Shown: piece by piece, positions 7,048 to 15,328 of the stretch
How positions within the stretch are numbered: the stretch's first letter is position 1
Layout of the letters: each line of letters starts with the position of its first letter
Source of the DNA: JAAYDY01 sp964500225
GTDB taxonomy: Bacteria; Planctomycetota; Phycisphaerae; FEN-1346; JAACEH01
DNA: 35,396 nt
Direction: 5' to 3'
Assembly (NCBI GenBank): GCA_964500225.1
Contig: CAZCOA010000028.1
Coordinates: 1-35,396 of the forward strand
Notes under the pieces: model-generated
Database searches by the model: none
What the model saw: the letters and a program-made list of their open reading frames with translations, nothing else
What the model was told of the DNA's origin: nothing
Translations under genes and position numbers: made by a program

Positions 7048-8052
7048 ATGGCAAAGGTGTACTACGAGAAAGACGCGAAACTGACGCCGTTGAAGGGTAA
7101 GACGGTGGCGATCATCGGCTACGGGAGCCAGGGCCACGCCCAGGCCCAGAACCTTCGCGACAGCGGCGTCAACGTCGTGATCGCCGAGCTGGAAGGCACG
7201 TCGAACTACAAGCTGGCCGTCAAGCACGGGTTCAAGCCGCTCAGTGCCGCCGAGGCCACGAAGCAGGGCGACGTGATCCAGATTCTGCTGCCCGACGAAG
7301 TGCAGGCCCGCGTTTACAAGAGCGAGATCGAGCCGAATCTGGGCAAGGGCAAGACGATCGGTTTCAGCCATGGCTTCAACATTCACTTCGGGCAGATCGT
7401 GCCTCCGAAGCATGTTGATGTGGTCATGGTCGCCCCGAAGGGCCCAGGCCATCTGGTTCGCAGCGAGTATGAGAAGGGCGGCGGCGTGCCGGTTCTATTT
7501 GCCGTGTACCAGGACGCCAGCGGCAAGGCTCGCGACATGGCCCTGGCCTACGCCAACGGCATTGGCGGCGCGAGGGCGGGGGCCCTGGAGACCACTTTCG
7601 AGGAAGAGACTGAAACGGACCTCTTCGGCGAGCAGGTGGTGTTGTGCGGCGGCGTGTCGGCCCTGATCAAGATGGCCTTCGAGACGCTGACCGAGGCCGG
7701 CTACCAGCCGGAGCTGGCCTACTTCGAAGTCATGCATGAGCTGAAGCTGATCGTGGATCTGCTCTACGAGGGCGGCCTGTCGTGGATGCGCTACAGCGTA
7801 TCGAACACGGCCGAGTACGGCGATCTGACGCGCGGTCCGCGGCTGATCAATGAACAGACTCGGGCCGAGATGAAAAAGATTCTGGCCGAGATCCAGTCGG
7901 GGCAGTTTGCCAGCGAGTGGCTGAGAGAGTGTGCGGTGGGCCGCCCGATGTTCAACGCCCTGGAGCGTCGCGACCGCAACCATGGCGTCGAGGTCGTCGG
8001 ACGCCAGCTCCGCAAGATGATGAAGTGGATCGACGCCAAGGAAGTGGAATAG
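7048..8052 (+). CDS. ilvC: Ketol-acid reductoisomerase, class I
   Basis: Isomerises and reduces acetolactate or acetohydroxybutyrate to the 2,3-dihydroxy acid, using Mg2+ and NAD(P)H. At 334 residues it is the short class I form. The Rossmann loop is IGYGSQGHAQAQNLRDSG (residues 23-40). The metal-binding acidic residues lie in the knotted C-terminal domain (ETDLFGEQVVLCGG, then FEVMHELKLIVDL). The segment after the second beta strand reads VVIAELEGTSNY: glutamates sit where NADPH-type enzymes commonly carry arginine or neutral residues (see findings). AAGGAG (7035-7040) precedes the ATG by 7 bases. It is the last gene of the operon, followed by a strong terminator at 8088. Confidence 0.98.
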   Translation: MAKVYYEKDAKLTPLKGKTVAIIGYGSQGHAQAQNLRDSGVNVVIAELEGTSNYKLAVKHGFKPLSAAEATKQGDVIQILLPDEVQARVYKSEIEPNLGKGKTIGFSHGFNIHFGQIVPPKHVDVVMVAPKGPGHLVRSEYEKGGGVPVLFAVYQDASGKARDMALAYANGIGGARAGALETTFEEETETDLFGEQVVLCGGVSALIKMAFETLTEAGYQPELAYFEVMHELKLIVDLLYEGGLSWMRYSVSNTAEYGDLTRGPRLINEQTRAEMKKILAEIQSGQFASEWLRECAVGRPMFNALERRDRNHGVEVVGRQLRKMMKWIDAKEVE

Positions 8053-8087
8053 TCTTCGATCGACTAATGTGAATTATAGTGTATGCC

Positions 8088-8122
8088 GGGCGCGGCCTCT
8101 TCTCGGGGCCGCGCCCATTTTG
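8088..8122 (+). terminator. Rho-independent terminator of ilvBNC
   Basis: A perfect 10-bp stem GGGCGCGGCC/GGCCGCGCCC (8088-8097 with 8107-8116), a 9-base loop and the tail ATTTTGTTG lie 36 bases after the ilvC stop. Confidence 0.85.
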
Positions 8123-8160
8123 TTGTAGTATGAGAAGTACTGATGTCCAAGGAATATGGA

Positions 8161-8189
8161 TTGCAGATTGGAAAAACATATGGTACAAT
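8161..8189 (+). promoter_or_regulatory. Sigma70-type promoter for the prepilin pair
   Basis: TTGCAG (8161-8166), a 17-base spacer and TACAAT (8184-8189) match four of six and five of six consensus bases. They lie in a locally AT-rich stretch just after the ilvC terminator, about 55 bases before the first prepilin ATG. Confidence 0.65.
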
Positions 8190-8242
8190 AGCGACATACT
8201 GAAGACTGGTTGCGACATGACGGTGTCAGCGTGGAGTGGGCA

Positions 8243-9166
8243 ATGGGGGCACGTGATTCCGGCACATCGGCCGCTGCGCCAGGGGCATTGCGGGCATTCA
8301 CCCTGGTGGAGTTGATGCTGGTGCTGATGGTGGTGCTGCTTCTGGCCAGCCTCTGCATGGCGGTCTTCGAGGCGGCCGACGAGCAGGTCGGCGACACGTT
8401 CTGCGCCGCGCGGTTGAGGACTCTGGGCAAGGCCCTATTCTGCTATGCCGAAAGCAATCAGGGGTATCTGCCGGACCTCGGGGCCGTTTCGCCCATGGCC
8501 GGACGTCCGCCGCCCTGCGGCCCGTGGTTCGAGGATGTCTGGGACCATCCGGGCACCGGCCAATGGCCTGCGTCCCGCCACACGGGCAACCAAGGCAACC
8601 TGTACGTTCTGATTCGTCTCGGCCTTGCTTCGCCCGGCGATTTTCTCTGTCCCGCCACTGGCGACCGCCCCACGCCGGGTACGCGGTCCATGCAGCGGAC
8701 GGGGTTCATCGACATGCGCGAGGACTCGGACCAGTTCACCGACGACGAGCAGCGGTTTTTCCAGGAACACGCCTCGCGCCATTGCAGCTACAGTTATCAG
8801 AACATGCTGGGGCACCGCGCCGGCGACCCGTCGGTGGCCGATCCGAATGCGGCCATGGTGCATGTGGACCGCTCGCCGCCGGACTTGGCGATCTTGGCGG
8901 ATCATAACCCTTACACGTGCATTCGCGGCACCAACCGGCGGTGCCTCGACCCCGAGAAGGAGCCGACAGCCAATAGCCTCAATCATGGCGGCCGCGGCCA
9001 GAACGTCCTCTACCTCGATGGACGCGTCCAGTGGCACGACACGCCCGAGTGCGGCGCGGAACTGCCCGACGGCGGCCGCGACAACATCTACCGTCCGGCG
9101 GCCGGATCCGTGACCGATCCGACCAACATCCCGCGGCATGTGAAGGACTCGTACCTGGTGCCATGA
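8243..9166 (+). CDS. Type II secretion/type IV pilin-like prepilin, planctomycete type (first of two)
   Basis: Exported pseudopilin-like protein of 307 residues. After a short leader comes a prepilin cleavage and N-methylation motif (AL)R-AFTLVELMLVL, followed by a single hydrophobic helix (LMVVLLLASLCMAVF). The usual glycine before the cut is not seen (GALRAFTLVE), so processing may be atypical. The large soluble part ends with NHGGRGQNVLYLDGRVQW, a histidine-to-DG tail like that of the many planctomycete prepilin-like (DUF1559-type) proteins. The ATG at 8243 is preferred, with GGAGTGGG at 8233-8240. A TTG at 8210 would only lengthen the leader. Its stop overlaps the next start (ATGA), so the two are coupled and probably act together, in an unknown assembly. 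Confidence 0.8.
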   Translation: MGARDSGTSAAAPGALRAFTLVELMLVLMVVLLLASLCMAVFEAADEQVGDTFCAARLRTLGKALFCYAESNQGYLPDLGAVSPMAGRPPPCGPWFEDVWDHPGTGQWPASRHTGNQGNLYVLIRLGLASPGDFLCPATGDRPTPGTRSMQRTGFIDMREDSDQFTDDEQRFFQEHASRHCSYSYQNMLGHRAGDPSVADPNAAMVHVDRSPPDLAILADHNPYTCIRGTNRRCLDPEKEPTANSLNHGGRGQNVLYLDGRVQWHDTPECGAELPDGGRDNIYRPAAGSVTDPTNIPRHVKDSYLVP

Positions 9167-10050
9167 ACTCCTCTGCCCGATGTTCCCGATTGTTCCATGC
9201 GGCCTTGGGTAAGTCGTTGCCCCGCCGCCGAATCGCTGTCGGATTCACGGTCATCGAACTGCTTATCGTGGTGGCCATCATCCTGGCCCTGGCGGCCATG
9301 GTTTTGCCGGCCTACGGAGACCTTCGCGGGCAGTTGCGCGGCGTCCAGTGCCAGGACAACCTGCGCAAGCTCCAGGCCTGCTTCAAGATGTACACGCGCG
9401 ACCACGACCGTCAGTTTCCGCCGATGCAGGCCACGGGGCGCCCCGAGCCGCTCGTCGAGGAGATGGCACGCGATGCCGGCCTGACGCTGAACCAGGGCGT
9501 CAGGGCAGGGGGCTATCATTGGTCGCTCGTTCTATGGCCGTATCATCGGTCCCTGAGCACATACACGTGTCCTTGCGATCCGGCGCTGGAATCGGAGGAC
9601 GGCAGCGGCATCTCCCCGGCCCTTCGGACCGCCACGCCGTTTGCCGACGCGCCGCCATTGTCCTACGGGCTCAATACGCTGCTGTTCCGGTCGCTGCCGC
9701 CGCTGCGGAACCTGGCCAAGGCCTCGTGGGGCAAGAAGGCCGGCGAGTTCACGAGCAACCTGACCTTCACTACGGTGAATGACCAGAGACAGCAAATTCC
9801 CGACCTTGAGGGCCGCATCCTGATGTTCTGCGGCACCAGCGGTTTCCCCGTCGGGAATCAGTCGAATGTGGCGTGGCGGGATTCGGGCATCGCCAAACGG
9901 TACGAATGGCATCCGGAGGCGGGCCCTGGCCCCTTTGAGGACAGTCCCGACCACGGATCATACTATGCTTTTTACGACGGCCGCGTCGAGTACCGGCAGG
10001 AGTTCCCCTCGCGCTACGAATGGGCGATGGACTTGACGGCATCGCCGTGA
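9163..10050 (+). CDS. Type II secretion/type IV pilin-like prepilin (second of two)
   Basis: A 295-residue exported protein. A basic leader (KSLPRRRIAV) precedes the classical prepilin motif GFTVIELLIVVAIILALAAM, with G before F and E at position 5, the signature for prepilin peptidase cleavage and methylation. The following segment VQCQDNLRKLQACFKMYTRDH is the amphipathic stretch typical of these planctomycete proteins. The end contains DHGSYYAFYDGRVEY, a short variant of the H...DG tail. The start is ATG 9163, overlapping the TGA of the preceding gene (ATGA). Its surface or periplasmic role is unknown; no secretion ATPase or platform gene is in the window. Confidence 0.85.
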   Translation: MNSSARCSRLFHAALGKSLPRRRIAVGFTVIELLIVVAIILALAAMVLPAYGDLRGQLRGVQCQDNLRKLQACFKMYTRDHDRQFPPMQATGRPEPLVEEMARDAGLTLNQGVRAGGYHWSLVLWPYHRSLSTYTCPCDPALESEDGSGISPALRTATPFADAPPLSYGLNTLLFRSLPPLRNLAKASWGKKAGEFTSNLTFTTVNDQRQQIPDLEGRILMFCGTSGFPVGNQSNVAWRDSGIAKRYEWHPEAGPGPFEDSPDHGSYYAFYDGRVEYRQEFPSRYEWAMDLTASP

Positions 10051-10071
10051 GTCGGCCGGCGCGGAAACGTC

Positions 10072-10121
10072 GGCGGCACGAACCTTTTGCGGTCCGTGCC
10101 GCCCGTCGGTTGCCCACCGAC
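10072..10121 (+). terminator. Double hairpin between convergent genes
   Basis: GGCGGCACG/CGTGCCGCC (10072-10080 with 10095-10103) is followed directly by GTCGGT-TGCCC-ACCGAC (10105-10121). They lie just after the second prepilin and before the end of the convergent rubrerythrin gene. No long T run follows, so termination is probable rather than certain. Confidence 0.5.
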
Positions 10122-10162
10122 ACCAAGTCGCCACGCTTGCCCGTGGCTTGTTTTATCTATGC

Positions 10163-10666
10163 CTACTGGATTTCTTTGAATGCCTTCTTGGCCGCGCCGC
10201 ACACAGGGCAGCGGTCCGGCGGCTCATTCTCGACCGTGTTGCCGCACACGTCGCAGACATAAAGCCTCGTCGCCGGCAGCGCCTCGCTGGCGTCCAAGGC
10301 GGCTTTGTATTTCCGGTACAGTGCCGCGTGAATGGCCTCGACCTCGTTGGCCCAACGGAACATCCGCAATGCGGTCTTATTCTCTTCGGCTTCGGCTTCG
10401 GTAATGAAATCCGGATACATTTTCTCGAACTCATAGGTCTCGCCGTTGATGGCCTCTTGCAGGTTCTCCGACGTCGTGCCGATGCCGCCCATGGCCGCCA
10501 GATGGGCGTTGGCGTGAATCGTCTCGGCCTCGGCCGCCGCGCGGAACAGCCGGGCGATCTGACTCTGCCCCTCCTTGTCGGCCACCTTGGCAAAGGCCAG
10601 GTACTTGCGGTTCGCCTGACTCTCGCCGGCGAAGGCGGCACGGATGTTTTTTGCGGTGTTGGGCAT
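10163..10666 (-). CDS. Rubrerythrin
   Basis: Non-haem diiron peroxidase that reduces hydrogen peroxide at the expense of NAD(P)H through rubredoxin-type electron transfer. It is typical of anaerobes and microaerophiles. The 167 residues comprise a ferritin-like four-helix domain with E15, E-x2-H at 48-51 and E-x2-H at 110-113 as iron ligands. A C-terminal rubredoxin-like domain with C138-x2-C141 and C153-x2-C156 follows (YVCDVCGN...DRCPVCG). The ATG at 10664-10666 is chosen over a GTG two codons upstream because AAGGAGG lies 5 bases before it. It is a single-gene unit, convergent with the prepilins. Confidence 0.95.
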   Translation of the reverse strand: MPNTAKNIRAAFAGESQANRKYLAFAKVADKEGQSQIARLFRAAAEAETIHANAHLAAMGGIGTTSENLQEAINGETYEFEKMYPDFITEAEAEENKTALRMFRWANEVEAIHAALYRKYKAALDASEALPATRLYVCDVCGNTVENEPPDRCPVCGAAKKAFKEIQ

Positions 10667-10726
10667 GACCACCTCCTTGTCTTGCCTTCATGGAGCGGCG
10701 ACACGAGGATCTGACGCCTAACGGCC

Positions 10727-10755
10727 GTATTACGGTCACTTTCGTTCCAGGTCAA
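10727..10755 (-). promoter_or_regulatory. Candidate promoter for rubrerythrin
   Basis: On the minus strand, TTGACC (10755-10750) is followed after 17 bases by TAATAC (10732-10727), about 60 bases before the ATG. The -35 is good and the -10 weak. The rest of 10673-10943 shows no gene. Confidence 0.35.
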
Positions 10756-10943
10756 GAGCATGCCTTTTCCCGGTTGGTGTCAAGGACTGTGTGTAATATG
10801 TTCGATGAGGTGCGAGCGGATTAGTTGTCGGAATGAACCGTCTATGGCCGTTTTGGCGAATGGGTTGGCGCGTCCGAACGGTCTTCAACGCGCTTCGGCG
10901 GACTCTGGCGAACGCAACAGCGAATCGGTCGATGAGCGGGAAC

Positions 10944-10975
10944 CCCTTGATATCAAGGGAAATACGAGCGATAAT
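10944..10975 (+). promoter_or_regulatory. tRNA-Ser promoter overlapped by a perfect 16-bp palindrome
   Basis: TTGATA (10947-10952), a 17-base spacer and GATAAT (10970-10975) end 19 bases before the tRNA. The palindrome CCCTTGATATCAAGGG (10944-10959) covers the whole -35 box and is a plausible operator. Confidence 0.55.
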
Positions 10976-10994
10976 GCGGACGCTGACAACAGGC

Positions 10995-11084
10995 GGAGGG
11001 GTGGCCGAGTGGTCTATGGCGGCGGTCTTGAAAACCGCTGTGCCCTCGCGGGCACCGGGGGTTCGAATCCTCTCCCCTCCGCCA
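10995..11084 (+). tRNA. tRNA-Ser (anticodon UGA)
   Basis: A full cloverleaf. The acceptor stem is GGAGGGG/CCCCTCC (10995-11001 with 11074-11080), and the D arm starts GCCGAGTGG. The anticodon arm is GCGGT-CTTGAAA-ACCGC with anticodon TGA. A long class II variable arm TGTGCCC-TCGC-GGGCACC follows, as expected for serine. The T arm is GGGGG-TTCGAAT-CCTCT. The discriminator is G and the CCA is encoded (11082-11084). It reads UCN serine codons. Confidence 0.97.
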
Positions 11085-11192
11085 GTTTGTAATTTTCGAT
11101 GGCGCCGGCAGGGCGTTGCCTTGTCGGCGTCCACTTTTTGCATTGCTGGGGGACATCGGTGCGGCCCTGGCGCCACGGCCCCGGTGAGCGAT

Positions 11193-12716
11193 CTATCGGT
11201 CGCCAGTGCCGTGGTGTGAGGCGTGTGGTCGGAGCCGCAGGAAGATCGCTCGACGGACGCAGGAAGCGGCCAAGGCTGTGGCGACCAGGCAGGCGACGCC
11301 GGCCGCGACGAGCCATGGCATCATCTGCCACCGATCCAGGTTGGTTGGAACCACGAGTCGCGCGAGCCACGCGACGGCGACGGCGGCGGCCATCGGCGTG
11401 AGGACGTCGTGTATCGCCCATCGCCGCGACTGTCCCGGCAGGAACCGCCGGTGTGTGATGTGGGTGCCGACCAGCATATAAAAGACGTTCAGCAGAACCC
11501 ACACGCAGGCGGCGCCCACGGGGCCCAGGAAGACTGTCATGGCGACAATCAGCGGAATCATCACAACCATGGCGACGAGATTCATGGTCAGGGCGATGCT
11601 CGTGCAGCCGTTGGCCATTTGCAGGGCGTAAGGCATATTCATCAGGCCGTTGAGGGCGTTGCCGATCAGCAGGAGTCTGAGCACGAGGTGAGCTCGCTCG
11701 ACGGTCGTCGGATCGCCGATCCAGACGAGGAGCAGCTCGCGCGAGAAGACGGCAGCCGTGGCTGCCGCCGACAGGACGAGGACGGCCATGACCTGGCATC
11801 CGAGATGGTATTGCTCGACCAGTCGGGGTTGCTCGTTCAGGCTCACGCGCTGTGTGAACTGAGGCAGGAAGGCTGTGTAAACAGCTCCGGTAACAATGTA
11901 GAGACCGATAGCCGCCATGTGGGCCAGCATATAGTAGCCGTAATCCTCCAAGGTGAGCAGGTGACTGAGCAGGACCTTGTCGAGCTGCGTCAGTCCGAGC
12001 GACGCCAGGGCGATGCCCGAAGCCCCCAGGACAAACCGCCACAGGGTACGAAGGATGGTGCGTTGCAACACAGGGCGACGATCTGCCCTCGGCAGGCTGC
12101 GCCAGACGCACGCGGCGAGGACGACGGCATGGGCGCCGCTGGCGGCGGCCTGCCAGAGGAAGAAGGCGTAGATGGTGGGTGAAACCCACCAGAGGACGCC
12201 GACCGCCCCAAGGAACCGCAGGGAGTTCATGGCAACGTTGACGGCGGCCAGGAGCGTCTGCCGCTGAAGGCCGATGAGGCCGCCCCCGTAGAAGGCGCAG
12301 GGGAACTGGAACGCAAGCGTCAGGCCCATCAGCATGACCGATCGTGTGATGAGATCGGGTGAGAGATTCTCGGCGCTGACCCAGTAGTGGCCGATGAGCG
12401 GGGCACCCAGAAAGACCAGCAGGCCGGCCGTGGCGGCGAGAAGCCAGTAGACGAGTTCAAGGGATCGGACGGTGTCCCGCATCTGGCGAGCGGCGTTGCC
12501 GAGGGCGGAGAGCCGCGACAACTCGCGGTTCAGAGCCTGGTTGAGCCCGGTGCCGAACTGAGCAACGACGGCGTAGAGCGTGACGAAGAATCCGACCAGT
12601 CCCCAGGCTTCGGTTCCGAGCAGTCCTTTGTAGATGGGGACGCACACCAGGGTGACCAGCGGCGTATAGGCGCTGCCGATAAGATTGGCGATGAGATTGC
12701 GTCGGACGAGGTTCAT
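11193..12716 (-). CDS. Wzx-like polysaccharide flippase (MATE/MOP superfamily)
   Basis: A 507-residue polytopic membrane protein with about 12-14 helices. The N-terminal NLIANLIGSAYTPLVTLVCVPIY, followed by LLGTEAWGLVGFF, is characteristic of Wzx-type lipid-linked-oligosaccharide translocases. A conserved charged middle segment (LTQLDKVLLSHLLTLEDYGYYMLA) starts the second half. It probably flips the undecaprenyl-linked product of the upstream sugar genes across the inner membrane. No polymerase (Wzy) or ligase gene is visible in the operon. The ATG at 12716 starts one base after the glycosyltransferase stop (TGA-C-ATG). It is the last gene of the operon, and the tRNA-Ser gene converges on it. 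Confidence 0.85.
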   Translation of the reverse strand: MNLVRRNLIANLIGSAYTPLVTLVCVPIYKGLLGTEAWGLVGFFVTLYAVVAQFGTGLNQALNRELSRLSALGNAARQMRDTVRSLELVYWLLAATAGLLVFLGAPLIGHYWVSAENLSPDLITRSVMLMGLTLAFQFPCAFYGGGLIGLQRQTLLAAVNVAMNSLRFLGAVGVLWWVSPTIYAFFLWQAAASGAHAVVLAACVWRSLPRADRRPVLQRTILRTLWRFVLGASGIALASLGLTQLDKVLLSHLLTLEDYGYYMLAHMAAIGLYIVTGAVYTAFLPQFTQRVSLNEQPRLVEQYHLGCQVMAVLVLSAAATAAVFSRELLLVWIGDPTTVERAHLVLRLLLIGNALNGLMNMPYALQMANGCTSIALTMNLVAMVVMIPLIVAMTVFLGPVGAACVWVLLNVFYMLVGTHITHRRFLPGQSRRWAIHDVLTPMAAAVAVAWLARLVVPTNLDRWQMMPWLVAAGVACLVATALAASCVRRAIFLRLRPHASHHGTGDR

Positions 12717-12717
12717 G

Positions 12718-13704
12718 TCAGGTGCGATCCGCCGTTTCTGCGGGAGGTTGGGTTGCCGCCGGTTGCGTCTGCCGCAACGCTTCGGTCTCGCTCTGAGCGG
12801 CGCGGCGTCGCAACAAAGCCTGGATCAGTCGGGCGAAGAGCCGCGGGCAGCACATGCCGGCCCACGTGCTGAGCGTGAAGCCGACAAGCAGCTTGGCGCC
12901 GCGGGCGAGTGCCGAGAGGGTCAGAGCACAACGGTCTGCGAAGCCCGGAACGCGTCGTCGAATGGCGATCAGCTTCAGGCGGACATGCGCGGCGACCAGC
13001 AGGGGAGGGTTCCACCAGGTGACGCGCAGGTTGAGCCGCCGCAGGTTGCTTCGCATGTCGCCAACGCGGTCCATGACGCGGAAGTAAAAGAGCCGCTCCG
13101 GGACGCAGACGAAAGGACCGATCAGAGCGAGTTCGGCGAGCATCACATCGTCGTTGCCCATGACCTTGGGGGCCGGCATCACTTGCCGCAAGGCGTCTCG
13201 CCGATGCAGCCCATAGATGACATAACTGTGCGTTCGCCACAGGACCGTGCGGTATCGCGCGTGCAGTCCCATTCCGTAGGTGCTGCGCTGTAACGGCATA
13301 GGTCCCCTGGGCTGCCCCGCTTCGTCGATGGCCGTGGCCTGGCTGTAGCAGAGCACGGCTTCGGGATGGGCTTGAAGGGCGGCAACGCATTCGGCCAGGA
13401 ACCGCCGATCCCAGCGGTCGTGGGCCGATGCCCAGATGAAGTACGTTCCTCGCGCCCGTTCGACGAGCAGCTCGAAGTTTTTCGCCGCGCCGAGGTTCTC
13501 GGGGTTGCGGCAGTAGGTCACACGAGGTTCCTTGGCGGCAAACTCGCGCGCGATGGCCTCGGTGCCGTCGGTTGATGCGTTGTCCGAGATGATGATCTCG
13601 AAGTCCGAAAAATCCTGCGCCAGGAGGGCTTCGAGCGTGCCGCGCAGAAAGCGCTCACCGTTGTAAACCGGGACGCCGATGCTGACCAGGGGGGATCGAT
13701 CCAT
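12718..13704 (-). CDS. Family 2 glycosyltransferase
   Basis: GT-A fold inverting transferase of 328 residues. The N-terminus LVSIGVPVYNGERFL with EIIISDNASTDGT is the standard GT2 nucleotide-sugar site. The acceptor half contains MGNDDVMLAELALIG. A basic, weakly hydrophobic C-terminal region (about 240-300) may attach it to the membrane. It presumably adds one sugar of the saccharide made by this operon; donor and acceptor cannot be read from sequence. The ATG at 13704 gives the canonical N-terminus. A GTG at 13728 would add eight residues and neither has a strong ribosome site. It sits between the CmcI-like gene and the flippase. Confidence 0.88.
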   Translation of the reverse strand: MDRSPLVSIGVPVYNGERFLRGTLEALLAQDFSDFEIIISDNASTDGTEAIAREFAAKEPRVTYCRNPENLGAAKNFELLVERARGTYFIWASAHDRWDRRFLAECVAALQAHPEAVLCYSQATAIDEAGQPRGPMPLQRSTYGMGLHARYRTVLWRTHSYVIYGLHRRDALRQVMPAPKVMGNDDVMLAELALIGPFVCVPERLFYFRVMDRVGDMRSNLRRLNLRVTWWNPPLLVAAHVRLKLIAIRRRVPGFADRCALTLSALARGAKLLVGFTLSTWAGMCCPRLFARLIQALLRRRAAQSETEALRQTQPAATQPPAETADRT

Positions 13705-13748
13705 AGTGTTGTTGGCTGCTCCCAACACGATCGGCAGGCGACCGTCGC

Positions 13749-14513
13749 TTAGCGCAACCGCTTGATGAAGCCGTCCGGCCAGTACGTGACGCGTCTGGAG
13801 ACCATGCCCTCATTGAACGGGAACTGCGGCTCGACAATGGCAAACGCCGGATGCCGCGCGACGAACTCTTGGGCCGCCCGTCGCGGGTTGTTCCATGTCC
13901 AGTCGCTCTGCGTCCGCGGGCCGCCGGCCACCTGTTCCATGATCCCGTCGGTGGCCACAATATAGGATCCCACACTGACCATCGGTGCGTACGCCTCGAG
14001 TTCGGCCAGAACATGATCCTTCGTGTGGCAGGAGTCGAGCACCACTAGGACGCGCTCGCCAGGCTTCACCAGGGAGCGAACCTTCTCGATGACGACCGGG
14101 TCGGTCGAACTGCCTTCTATCAGCGTAATGTATGGGAACAGGGGATGGGCCTCGATGGCTTTGCGGTTGTGCGGGCGAATCTCGATGTCGATGCCGATGA
14201 CGCGGCCGCGATCCATCGCCTTGCAGAGCGACGCATAGAAGACCAGACCGCCGCCGTGGGCTACGCCGGTCTCGATGATCACGTCGGGCTGGACGGCATG
14301 GATCACTTCCTGGATGCGTACCATGTCGTCCGGCAGCTGGATGATGGGCCGCCCCATCCAGGCAAAGCTGTACACGTATTTGGCGTCCCAGCTGGCGCGC
14401 AGCCAGGCATCCGACACGATGGCAAACGCTTCGGCCGACGCCAAGGGAAGCGTCTTGCGGCCATCGGGACCGACCACGGTCACCGTTCCACCCTCGAGGT
14501 CAATCTGAATCAT
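13749..14513 (-). CDS. CmcI-family (cephalosporin hydroxylase-like) SAM methyltransferase
   Basis: A 254-residue protein with WMGRPIIQLPDDMVRIQEVI, then IIETGVAHGGGLVFYASL (SAM motif I), RVIGIDIEIRPHNRKAI (acidic end of strand 2) and LVVLDSCHTKDHVLAEL. This is the layout of the CmcI/rhamnosyl O-methyltransferase family, often mislabelled cephalosporin hydroxylase. In sugar operons such proteins are taken to O-methylate a sugar, which fits here, but the acceptor is not determined. The ATG at 14513 forms a TGATG overlap with the upstream epimerase stop. A GTG one codon earlier is possible. AAGGA lies about ten bases upstream. Confidence 0.85.
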   Translation of the reverse strand: MIQIDLEGGTVTVVGPDGRKTLPLASAEAFAIVSDAWLRASWDAKYVYSFAWMGRPIIQLPDDMVRIQEVIHAVQPDVIIETGVAHGGGLVFYASLCKAMDRGRVIGIDIEIRPHNRKAIEAHPLFPYITLIEGSSTDPVVIEKVRSLVKPGERVLVVLDSCHTKDHVLAELEAYAPMVSVGSYIVATDGIMEQVAGGPRTQSDWTWNNPRRAAQEFVARHPAFAIVEPQFPFNEGMVSRRVTYWPDGFIKRLR

Positions 14514-15328
14514 CACGATTTCCTTTTCAGCCTGTAGTCTCTAACCAGGTCGTCCACGGCATCGAGCACCGACGCGGGCCGGAAGCCAAACTCCTTCTTC
14601 ACGCGCGACGTGTCAATCGGCGGGAAGACCACATGGGCAGCTCCTGGGGCGACGGTGATGTCGCAGCCGGTGACCAGCCGGAGGGCGTCGCCCAATTCAC
14701 GATTCGACACACGGACACCGGAGGCCACATTGTAGAGGCGGGCTCGGCCTCGCTCGGCAATGTCGCACAATAGCGGCGTCACCTCATCGATGCCCACATA
14801 GTCCTTGGCGGACTCCCAATCCGTCTGCAAGACGACGCGTCCGGCGTCCACGGCCTGACGGATCACCGCCATCAGAAAGTTGTCCGAGTTCCAATTGCCC
14901 CCATAGACGTTCGATAGGCGCACCACACGAACGGTCGATCGGTCCGTCGCAAAACACGCTGCCTCGCCCATCAGCTTCGACAGGTTATATACATCGCTGA
15001 GGCTTTGCGGCGACACACGGAACGTGGCATCTTCCGATCCCGAGTCGGCCCCGGCGTAGATACGGGACGATGACAGATAGAGCAACGAGTCGAATCGCCC
15101 GTTTTCCAGCACGTCCAACAGGCGACAGACGTGGGCCCGTACCGCATCCAACGGCCGCCGGCGGAAATCCGCGGTGACTCCGATGCAGAACAACACGTGT
15201 CCCAGGTGGCCTGCGTCCGCGAGCGGCTCATCCCTGGCCGGCGTGAGGCACTCGTCGCCGCGGGCACGCAGATGCGCCGCCACGTGCGAGCCGATGAATC
15301 CCGATGCGCCCAGGACGGTGAATCTCAT
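14513..15328 (-). CDS. NAD-dependent epimerase/dehydratase (extended SDR)
   Basis: A 271-residue extended short-chain dehydrogenase. The N-terminal GASGFIGSH is the GxxGxxG dinucleotide site, and LYLSSSRIYAG carries the catalytic serine region. YNLSK (Y-x3-K, near residue 115) completes the triad, and RVVRLSNVYGG follows. In this pathway position it probably reduces or epimerises the 4-keto group of a CDP-6-deoxyhexose after the methylation and epimerisation steps, making the final activated sugar. The exact product is unknown. The ATG overlaps the acyltransferase stop as ATGA. Confidence 0.88.
   Translation of the reverse strand: MRFTVLGASGFIGSHVAAHLRARGDECLTPARDEPLADAGHLGHVLFCIGVTADFRRRPLDAVRAHVCRLLDVLENGRFDSLLYLSSSRIYAGADSGSEDATFRVSPQSLSDVYNLSKLMGEAACFATDRSTVRVVRLSNVYGGNWNSDNFLMAVIRQAVDAGRVVLQTDWESAKDYVGIDEVTPLLCDIAERGRARLYNVASGVRVSNRELGDALRLVTGCDITVAPGAAHVVFPPIDTSRVKKEFGFRPASVLDAVDDLVRDYRLKRKS

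Noticed and set aside
4730..7054. 774-codon open frame on the minus strand, antisense to ilvB and ilvN
   Set aside because: It mirrors the codon pattern of ilvB/ilvN in high-GC DNA, has Arg/His-rich non-globular composition and no family resemblance.
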